A DNA stretch of 16,113 nucleotides from assembly GCA_001701065.1 (NCBI GenBank), contig DAAL01000043.1, forward strand, positions 1 to 16,113. The letters run 5' to 3'. Shown here one piece after another: positions 9,086 through 16,113 of the stretch. This DNA is from Bacteroidales bacterium GP4 (GTDB taxonomy: Bacteria > Bacteroidota > Bacteroidia > Bacteroidales > Muribaculaceae). A program made the translations under genes and the position numbers. The notes below the pieces were generated by a model. The model saw only the letters and a program-made list of their open reading frames with translations. It was not told the origin of the DNA and made no database searches. How positions within the stretch are numbered: the first letter of the stretch is position 1; each line of letters begins with the position of its first letter.

Positions 9086-9156
9086 GGTTCCTTGGCCGAG
9101 TGGTTAGGCGCCGGTCTGCAAAACCGTTTACAGCAGTTCGAATCTGCTAGGAACCT
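9086..9156 (+). tRNA. tRNA-Cys (anticodon GCA)
   Basis: A complete 71-nt cloverleaf can be folded by eye. The acceptor stem GGTTCCT (9086-9092) pairs perfectly with AGGAACC (9149-9155). The D arm has a 3-bp GCC/GGC stem (9095-9097 with 9107-9109). The anticodon loop CTGCAAA (9116-9122) places GCA at 9118-9120. The T arm is AGCAG-TTCGAAT-CTGCT (9132-9148). The discriminator base at 9156 is T (U73), a known identity element for cysteine tRNA. The 27:43 pair is a C-U mismatch, leaving four good pairs in the anticodon stem. CCA is not encoded: the bases after U73 are CCC. The gene has its own promoter and is followed by a hairpin with a T run. Confidence 0.96.
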
Positions 9157-9167
9157 CCCAAAAACTC

Positions 9168-9202
9168 AGAGCTGCTCATCACAAAAATGAGTAGCTCTTT
9201 TT
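9168..9202 (+). terminator. Rho-independent-type terminator hairpin after tRNA-Cys
   Basis: AGAGCTGCTCAT (9168-9179) can pair with ATGAGTAGCTCT (9187-9198), giving a 12-bp stem with one G-U wobble and a 7-nt A-rich loop, directly followed by TTTT (9199-9202). It begins 12 nt after the tRNA end and most simply ends the tRNA transcript. The nhaC ATG lies only 21 nt beyond the T run, so the hairpin could also act as an attenuator for that gene. Confidence 0.8.
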
Positions 9203-9223
9203 AATATAACATCTATTCTGTAC

Positions 9224-10663
9224 ATGGTTAGAACACGACCTTCCCTTCTTATTTCTATCATCCCGTTGTTATTCTTGATAATGGGAATAATAATGATTAT
9301 CTCCGTTTTCGGCATAAACTCAGTCCAGGACTACACTCAGATTCTTCTGCTTTGTTCCGGAATTGTGGCAATAGTGCTGTCGCAATTGACTTGCCGACGC
9401 AAAAAATCGGCACTCATCCTGGGACTACGCAAAAGCGCATCGCAGGTGCTACCTACGATTCCCATTCTACTTCTGATTGCTACTGTGTCAGCCACATGGA
9501 TGCTCAGCGGAGTAGTGCCGACACTGATTACCTACGGATTGAAAATCCTAAATCCCACGCTGTTCCTTTGCACTACTTGTGTAGTGTGCGCTATAATCTC
9601 GGTTCTGAGCGGCAGTTCATGGACCACTATCGCCACCATAGGAGTCGCATTCATGGGGATAGGAATCATGTGGGGATTTTCTCCGGGATGGACAGCCGGA
9701 GCCATCATCTCAGGAGCTTATTTCGGCGATAAAATATCGCCGTTGTCCGACACCACCGTGCTTGCGTCATCCACTTGCGGAGTGCCTATGCTCCAGCACA
9801 TATCCAACATGATGCTGACCACAGTCCCCGCCATGACGGTTGCTTTGATAGTATTTATAACGGTGGGTATATTCACATCCACCGGCTCTGGAACGCACAC
9901 TCAGGAAATAATAGACGCACTGAATTCACAATTCAATATCACTCCCTGGGTACTTCTGATTCCGTTATTGACTATAGTGGTGCTTCTTACCCATGTGGGC
10001 ACCTCCCTCACCCTGCTGTTGAGCACAGTTTTCGGGTTGATAGGCATTTTCTTGTTCCAAGGAGAGCTATTCGATTCTTTAAACGCCGGAAGCGATTCTC
10101 TTATAGGCAAAATGGTAACGGTCATGAAATTATTAGGTGTTTCGACCGACTTCAACACAGGCAATGACACCCTTGATTCACTCATAAGCACTGGAGGAAT
10201 GCAAGGAATGCTGCCGACAATCTACTTGATACTGTGCGCCATGGTGTTCGGGGGGGCGATGCTGGGAAGCGGAATGATATTCACAATCACCCACACCATC
10301 ACTAAACGCCTGAAACGCTCCAAGAACATAGTGCTTTCAACTGTTTGCACAGGCATAATGCTCAACGGATGCACCAGTGACCAGTATCTTTCGATAATTC
10401 TGAACGGTAATCTGTTCCGAAACATCTACCGCCGAAGAAATCTTGAACCGAAATTGTTGAGCCGTTCAATAGAGGATTCCACATCAGTGACATCGGTATT
10501 GATTCCGTGGAACAGCTGCGGGCTCACGCAGTCGACTGTGTTAGGTGTATCGACATTCACCTATCTGCCCTATTGCATATTCAACATAGCAAGTCCGGCA
10601 TTCACGCTATTATTTGCCTGGACCGGATTCAAAATTAAAAAGATGAAAACGAGGCTTGCCTAA
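9224..10663 (+). CDS. nhaC: NhaC-family Na+/H+ antiporter
   Basis: This 479-residue polytopic inner-membrane protein exchanges protons for sodium, and in some family members works as a malate/lactate antiporter. About eleven to twelve hydrophobic segments are visible from residue 8 onward. The family signature is GAIISGAYFGDKISPLSDTTVLASS at about residues 159-183, preceded by SGSSWTTIATIGVA at 129-142. A second conserved block near the C-terminus reads STVCTGIMLNGCTSDQYLSIIL, and the later IPWNSCG motif is also present. The ATG at 9224 places a short basic segment (VRTRP) before the first helix. There is almost no leader: 21 nt separate the start from the T run of the tRNA hairpin, and no clear TAnnTTTG box lies in that gap. 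The gene ends tail-to-tail with the TPR gene, its TAA overlapping that gene's stop by 4 nt. The exact transported substrate is not determined. Confidence 0.92.
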   Translation: MVRTRPSLLISIIPLLFLIMGIIMIISVFGINSVQDYTQILLLCSGIVAIVLSQLTCRRKKSALILGLRKSASQVLPTIPILLLIATVSATWMLSGVVPTLITYGLKILNPTLFLCTTCVVCAIISVLSGSSWTTIATIGVAFMGIGIMWGFSPGWTAGAIISGAYFGDKISPLSDTTVLASSTCGVPMLQHISNMMLTTVPAMTVALIVFITVGIFTSTGSGTHTQEIIDALNSQFNITPWVLLIPLLTIVVLLTHVGTSLTLLLSTVFGLIGIFLFQGELFDSLNAGSDSLIGKMVTVMKLLGVSTDFNTGNDTLDSLISTGGMQGMLPTIYLILCAMVFGGAMLGSGMIFTITHTITKRLKRSKNIVLSTVCTGIMLNGCTSDQYLSIILNGNLFRNIYRRRNLEPKLLSRSIEDSTSVTSVLIPWNSCGLTQSTVLGVSTFTYLPYCIFNIASPAFTLLFAWTGFKIKKMKTRLA

Positions 10664-12102
10664 TTTTCGCGGGCAACAAAAGGATCAACCTCCTTTATGT
10701 CAACTTCCTTACCGCTCTTCAAGGTGTCAACAATCTTCTTGATGAGCAGTTCCACGCCTTTGTACTCCAGACGTTCAGTGAAAGAAGGCGATGATTCCGC
10801 AATTTTATCCAGAATGTTTTTGCCGAAATCCAGAGCCACATCGGGCATTCCCTCCCGCAGCATACTGAGAAGCACAAGAAAGTAATCTTCAAGTGTCATA
10901 ACTCCCCTATCGCCATAGCGGGAATAAGCGCCTATCAATTCTTTATAGCCGCCGCTCTGGTACAAGCTCGGGAAAAGATAACTCCAGTTGGAGAGGGTGT
11001 CACGGTAAGCAAGTTCCGTAAGCAATATCTCGGAACAGCATTCAAATGCTTTTGACTCGTAATATCCGGCAGCCCATATGTCCCAAGTGTCAACATCTTG
11101 CGATTTAAAACCCATCTCGGCATGTTTGCGGAAATATATGTCAAGAGCCTTAAGCCTTGCCTTTTCGGGAAACAACCGTAGCACAATGTCCACAGTGTTT
11201 TTATTAACCGGGTTATCGCCAAGATAATGGAAAATCACATCCTCCGCCACATCCATCTTCCCGTCAAGGGCATACATGGCTGCGAGTGTGTGGTAAGCGG
11301 CTTCCTTGTCATTGGTTTCGTCGCTGTCCTTGAGGATGCCGGTGATTATGTTATAAGCTTCCTCCGCATTAAGCCTTGAATCATAGAGAATCTGAGCCTT
11401 GGTGTAAAGCAACTCTTTCGAGCTTGACGAAATGGCGAGAGCGTAGTCAATGGAGGCAAGCGCATTGTCCCAGTCATCTTTCTTGATATAAATTTGGGAC
11501 AGCATATGCCAGAAATGAGCATTGAACGGCTCAATCATCGTAAGCTCTTCGAGCAGTTCTATGCAATAATCGTATTCTTCCCTTCCGTCAGCTTCATGCG
11601 CCAGTTCATACAAGAATGTAGAAGGATACTGACATTTGCCTTTTATTACATCACGATTCTCTTTGAGCCAATCATAAAGATTATTTTCAGCGCACACATC
11701 CACGAGCAACAGCACTGTTTCGTCGTCAAAGTCAGAATAATTACTCAAAAGTTCCGACATTGACTCAGGTGTACACGCTCCATTCCTAAGGTTTGACAAG
11801 AGAAAAGACCATGACGCATTCTCTCCTGAATGCGCCATGGCTATTCTAAGTGCATTATCGTCCATGGAAAGATTTTCATGATAGAAACAAGCTTTCCGCA
11901 GGGCAAATTCTTCACTGTCAGGACACACAGCGGCGGCACTGAAAAGAACCTCGATCTGAGTCGATTCATCAAAAGTGTCAAGGGCGTAATCAAAGATATC
12001 CAACAGGTCATCCTCGGAGAAACGGGTCACAACCTTTCCTTCCTCCAATGCCTTGACATACTGATTATATAATCTTTTTCGTCTTGTCGCTTCGTTGTCC
12101 AT
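10660..12102 (-). CDS. Tetratricopeptide (TPR) repeat protein of unknown function
   Basis: This acidic, mainly alpha-helical cytosolic protein of 480 residues has no signal peptide or membrane helix. TPR-like helical pairs are clearest in the middle: about 160-192, 193-226 (FWHMLSQIYIKKDDWDNALASIDYALAI), 228-260 (LLYTKAQILYDS) and 267-300 (AAYHTLAAMYALDGKMDVAEDVI). Such repeats are protein-protein interaction scaffolds, and the partner is unknown. I start it at the ATG at 12102 (MDNEATRRKR). The frame is open upstream to an ATG at 12207, but that extension would overlap the end of glnS by about 90 nt and adds a spurious arginine-rich segment. With this start the gap from the glnS stop is 13 nt, so it is probably the second gene of a glnS operon. 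The role cannot be assigned from sequence alone. Confidence 0.85.
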   Translation of the reverse strand: MDNEATRRKRLYNQYVKALEEGKVVTRFSEDDLLDIFDYALDTFDESTQIEVLFSAAAVCPDSEEFALRKACFYHENLSMDDNALRIAMAHSGENASWSFLLSNLRNGACTPESMSELLSNYSDFDDETVLLLVDVCAENNLYDWLKENRDVIKGKCQYPSTFLYELAHEADGREEYDYCIELLEELTMIEPFNAHFWHMLSQIYIKKDDWDNALASIDYALAISSSSKELLYTKAQILYDSRLNAEEAYNIITGILKDSDETNDKEAAYHTLAAMYALDGKMDVAEDVIFHYLGDNPVNKNTVDIVLRLFPEKARLKALDIYFRKHAEMGFKSQDVDTWDIWAAGYYESKAFECCSEILLTELAYRDTLSNWSYLFPSLYQSGGYKELIGAYSRYGDRGVMTLEDYFLVLLSMLREGMPDVALDFGKNILDKIAESSPSFTERLEYKGVELLIKKIVDTLKSGKEVDIKEVDPFVAREN

Positions 12103-12115
12103 TGATAAGTTTATA

Positions 12116-13819
12116 CTACTTTTTCTGAATCTTCTCCCAAGTGTCCTTAAGAGCCATAGAACGGTTAAATATAAGGTTGCCCTCAGTAGAATCGGGGTCC
12201 AATGCAAAGTAACCTATTCTCTGGAACTGGAAGTGGTCGCCCACCTTTGCAGTTTCGGCAAGGAAAGGCTCAACTTTTACGTGTGACACCACCTTCAAAG
12301 ATTCAGGGTTCAACATTTCACGGAAGTCCTTGTCCTTTTCTTCCGCAGGATTCTCTACCGAGAACAAGCGATCGTAGATTCTGACAGTAGCATCCACGGC
12401 ATGCTTTGCCGATACCCAGTGGAGAGTTCCTTTAACTTTTCTCATGCTTCCGGGCATGCCGCTGCGGGTGTCGGGGTCATAAGTACAGTATATTTCCTCG
12501 ACATTTCCGTCAGCATCTTTCTTGCATCCGGTGCATTTAATAATGTAACCGCCTTTAAGACGCACTTCGGCATCGGGGGCAAGACGGAAATATTTTTTCG
12601 GAGGATTTTCCATAAAGTCGTCACGCTCGATATAGATTTCACGAGAGAACGGCATCTTATGGCTTCCTGCCGTAACATCCTCAGGATTATTTTCCATCTC
12701 CAGTATCTCGGTCTTATCCTCGGGATAATTAGTGATAATAACCTTCACAGGATTTATTACCGCCATCACACGGGTAGCCACTTTATTGAGGTCCTCACGC
12801 ACAGCATGTTCAAGCAATGAAATACTGTTAAGAGCCTCAAACTTGGTGTAACCGATCATGTTGATGAAGTTCTTTATTGACTGCGGAGTAAAGCCGCGGC
12901 GGCGCATTCCCGAGATAGTAGGCATACGCGGGTCATCCCATCCTGAAACCAAACCTTCATTCACAAGCTGCAAAAGTTTGCGTTTGCTCATCACTGTGTA
13001 TGTCAGGTTAAGGCGGTTGAACTCAATCTGTCGCGGACAATAGCTTTCATCGGCAAGTTCCTTAACAAAATACTCATAAAGAGGACGATGAGGCACAAAT
13101 TCCAAAGTACAGATGGAGTGAGTGACACCCTCGAAATAATCGCTCTGACCATGGGCGAAATCGTACATGGGATATACTTTCCATGCAGTGCCTGTGCGGT
13201 GATGGGGATGCTTTATGATACGGTACATGATGGGGTCACGGAAGTGCATGTTGGGTGAAGCCATATCTATCTTTGCACGCAACACGAAGGACCCTTCCTC
13301 AAACTCGCCGGCATTCATGCGCTGGAACAAGTCAAGATTTTCCTCAACCGGACGGTCACGATAAGGGCTGTTCTCACCGGGCTGGGTGGGAGTTCCCTTC
13401 TGACGGGCTATCTCCTCCGAAGTCTGATGGTCGACATAAGCCTTACCTTCTTTAATCATTCTTACGGCAAGGTCATAAAGCTGCGGGAAATAATCACTTG
13501 CGTAGTATTCACGGTCACCCCAGTCAAATCCAAGCCAATGGATGTCCTCCTTGATTGAATCGACATACTCTACATCTTCTTTAGTGGGGTTAGTGTCGTC
13601 AAAACGGAGGTTACAAGTTCCTCCAAACTTTTCAGCGACACCGAAGTCCATGCATATAGCTTTAGCATGTCCAATGTGAAGATATCCGTTAGGTTCCGGC
13701 GGAAAACGAGTGTTAAGTCTTCCTCCGTTTTTACCCATTGCTAAATCGTCGGCTACAAGCTGTTCAACGAAATTTAGCCCTTCTTTTTCCTCTAAGGGTT
13801 CTTTTATTACTTCCGACAT
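12116..13819 (-). CDS. glnS: Glutaminyl-tRNA synthetase
   Basis: GlnRS charges tRNA-Gln with glutamine in the cytosol. This 567-residue class I synthetase carries TRFPPEPNG at about 37-45 (PEPNG is typical of GlnRS), the HIGH motif as HIGHA at 48-52, and the KMSKS loop as VMSKRK at 276-281. The Rossmann catalytic domain spans roughly 30-340, including LRFDDTNPTKE. The C-terminal anticodon-binding beta-barrels follow, ending in QFQRIGYFALDPDS and FNRSMALKDTW. The family-typical length and intact motifs indicate an active enzyme. Its presence suggests direct glutaminylation rather than the GatCAB route, as in other Bacteroidota. The ATG at 13819 lies 27 nt downstream of a promoter -7 box, and the TPR gene follows by 13 nt. 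Upstream, 58 nt separate it from the Dabb gene. Confidence 0.97.
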   Translation of the reverse strand: MSEVIKEPLEEKEGLNFVEQLVADDLAMGKNGGRLNTRFPPEPNGYLHIGHAKAICMDFGVAEKFGGTCNLRFDDTNPTKEDVEYVDSIKEDIHWLGFDWGDREYYASDYFPQLYDLAVRMIKEGKAYVDHQTSEEIARQKGTPTQPGENSPYRDRPVEENLDLFQRMNAGEFEEGSFVLRAKIDMASPNMHFRDPIMYRIIKHPHHRTGTAWKVYPMYDFAHGQSDYFEGVTHSICTLEFVPHRPLYEYFVKELADESYCPRQIEFNRLNLTYTVMSKRKLLQLVNEGLVSGWDDPRMPTISGMRRRGFTPQSIKNFINMIGYTKFEALNSISLLEHAVREDLNKVATRVMAVINPVKVIITNYPEDKTEILEMENNPEDVTAGSHKMPFSREIYIERDDFMENPPKKYFRLAPDAEVRLKGGYIIKCTGCKKDADGNVEEIYCTYDPDTRSGMPGSMRKVKGTLHWVSAKHAVDATVRIYDRLFSVENPAEEKDKDFREMLNPESLKVVSHVKVEPFLAETAKVGDHFQFQRIGYFALDPDSTEGNLIFNRSMALKDTWEKIQKK

Positions 13820-13845
13820 TGCAATCTATTTTAAGTATTACTACA

Positions 13846-13853
13846 CAAAATTA
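13846..13853 (-). promoter_or_regulatory. Predicted promoter -7 box for glnS (TAATTTTG)
   Basis: The minus-strand reading TAATTTTG matches TAnnTTTG exactly and sits in the short gap between the Dabb stop and the glnS ATG, implying a leader of about 20 nt. The -33 position (about 13873-13876) does not show TTTG, so this may be a weak promoter supplementing read-through from the upstream ABC-F/Dabb unit. Confidence 0.45.
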
Positions 13854-13877
13854 CTAATTATTTCCTAATCGACCGTG

Positions 13878-14171
13878 TTAAAAATTAAAATCCACGCACG
13901 CACGGTCAGCCTTATGCGGACCTACAATCGACGCAGCTTTCACATGGTCAGGATGCTTGGCATACACATCGACATCAGCCATTGTGGGCACTACAGCCAC
14001 CAACACCACATCCCATGATTCATTAGGATTCTCATTCACGCCCACTTCCATCGACTTCAACACGTCGATTGTCTCAGGAAGCTTCAAGAGCGCTTCTTTA
14101 AACTCATTAGCCACCCGGCGACGCTCCTCGGGAGTGCCGTTAAGCTTAAAAGATACAATATGCTTTACCAT
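13878..14171 (-). CDS. Dabb (stress-responsive A/B barrel) domain protein
   Basis: This 97-residue protein consists of a single ferredoxin-like dimeric alpha/beta barrel (Dabb) domain. Diagnostic features are the N-terminal strand VKHIVSFKL, the central helix EERRRVANEFKEALLKL (about 15-31), the strand WDVVLVAVV (53-61), and VDVYAKHPDH (67-76), the motif that usually closes the family's second helix. It is probably a soluble homodimer. The cellular role of most bacterial members is unknown, and the name stress-responsive comes from plant relatives. Its ATG is 12 nt downstream of the ABC-F stop, so the two are almost certainly co-transcribed. No terminator hairpin is visible between it and glnS. 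Confidence 0.88.
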   Translation of the reverse strand: MVKHIVSFKLNGTPEERRRVANEFKEALLKLPETIDVLKSMEVGVNENPNESWDVVLVAVVPTMADVDVYAKHPDHVKAASIVGPHKADRACVDFNF

Positions 14172-14183
14172 AAAAATAGTGTT

Positions 14184-15842
<1,659 letters not shown>

Positions 15843-15852
<10 letters not shown>

Positions 15853-15873
15853 ATTTTTTTCTCACATTACAAA
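15843..15873 (-). promoter_or_regulatory. Promoter of the ABC-F/Dabb operon (TTTG - 19 nt - TAACTTTG)
   Basis: On the minus strand TTTG (15873-15870), a 19-nt spacer and TAACTTTG (15850-15843) match both elements of the Bacteroidota housekeeping promoter exactly. This is the best promoter in the window. The spacer ends in an A-run followed by TTG. Transcription should begin near 15836-15839, giving a leader of about 33 nt. The -33 element sits next to a weak 5-bp repeat (GCAAG/CTTGC, 15874-15895) that might serve as an end for the upstream gene. Confidence 0.75.
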
Positions 15874-15916
15874 GCAAGGAACGCCAATCGCTTGCATGTA
15901 GAGAGTTTTGACAGTC

Positions 15917-16113
15917 CTATTCTCCTCTCCTGTACTGAGGGATTTCAAGATAGTACACGCTTTCGCCCCATTCGTCATCATGAATGTTATACCCCACTAC
16001 CCTTATCTCATAAGGACGGTCACTATGTCGTCGTAAATCAGCGGGCAATGAAGTCTGTATCAAATAACAGTCATCATTAATAGGATTACTATAATTGGGT
16101 AGCGATAAATGCT
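15917..16113 (-). CDS. C-terminal end of an unidentified protein (5' end outside window)
   Basis: The minus strand has an uninterrupted reading frame of 64 codons from the right edge to a TAG at 15919-15917. The translation includes LPNYSNPINDDCYLIQTS, then RPYEIRVVGYNIHDDEWGE and ends SVYYLEIPQYRRGE. The composition (many aromatic, Asp and Pro residues, alternating beta-like pattern) looks like real protein. I do not recognise the family. It is 113 nt upstream of the ABC-F start and in the same direction, but the strong promoter in that gap suggests separate transcription. An opposite-strand frame starting with TTG at 15892 covers the same bases and is taken as its shadow. Confidence 0.6.
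   Translation of the reverse strand, partial: HLSLPNYSNPINDDCYLIQTSLPADLRRHSDRPYEIRVVGYNIHDDEWGESVYYLEIPQYRRGE

Noticed and set aside
9086..9156. tRNA-Cys as an integration site for a mobile element
   Set aside because: There is no repeated copy of the tRNA 3' end, no integrase, and only core genes on both sides.
12100..12207. Upstream ATG at 12207 that would extend the TPR protein by 35 residues
   Set aside because: The extension lies inside the end of glnS on the same strand, and its arginine-rich, hydrophobic sequence looks like an out-of-frame reading of glnS. The ATG at 12102, 13 nt after the glnS stop, is the better start.
15874..15895. GCAAG/CTTGC hairpin as a terminator for the partial right-edge gene
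   Set aside because: It has a 5-bp stem, a 12-nt loop and only three T's after it, and it abuts the -33 element of the next promoter. Chance is a sufficient explanation.
15892..16080. Plus-strand frame with a TTG start at the right edge
   Set aside because: The minus strand of the same bases reads as a more protein-like C-terminus, and no plus-strand promoter of good quality precedes the frame.

Overview
The window looks like a chromosomal segment from a Bacteroidota bacterium, most likely order Bacteroidales and possibly Muribaculaceae-like (an inference from protein flavour, no search was run). The main evidence is the -7 promoter box TAnnTTTG, typical of the Bacteroidota primary sigma factor, which occurs upstream of five transcription units. 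The gene content fits too: a TamB-type giant protein with no TamA next to it, and a GlnRS rather than an indirect Gln-tRNA route. The segment is almost entirely core and housekeeping. No insertion sequence, CRISPR array, phage gene or resistance cassette is visible, and no gene-free stretch exceeds 120 bases.

Layout. Bases 1-537 (+) hold the C-terminal end of glutamine-dependent NAD synthetase (nadE). Facing it on the minus strand is a two-gene unit, tamB (4.6 kb) followed 6 nt later by an AGCS-family sodium:amino-acid symporter. tamB and tsaD diverge from an 81-nt intergenic region (6605-6685) whose two promoters are interleaved. On the plus strand, tsaD (t6A tRNA modification) and cinA (NMN amidase-like) form a likely pair. 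They are followed by tRNA-Cys(GCA), a terminator-like hairpin, and an NhaC-family Na+/H+ antiporter starting 21 nt after the hairpin.

The right part is minus strand. An ABC-F ATPase and a small Dabb-domain protein form one unit, transcribed from a textbook promoter overlapped by a 13-bp inverted repeat. Next come glnS and a TPR protein, 13 nt apart. The TPR gene ends tail-to-tail with nhaC, with stop codons overlapping by 4 nt. A minus-strand partial gene of unknown function runs off the right edge.

Functional themes are translation (TsaD, tRNA-Cys, GlnRS, ABC-F), NAD metabolism (NadE and CinA, well apart), sodium-coupled transport (AGCS symporter, NhaC) and envelope biogenesis (TamB). The most interesting item is the ABC-F protein. 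One of its two composite ATP sites looks intact, while the other lacks the Walker A residues, the Walker B glutamate and a canonical signature. I did not find convincing evidence of an undescribed multi-gene system.
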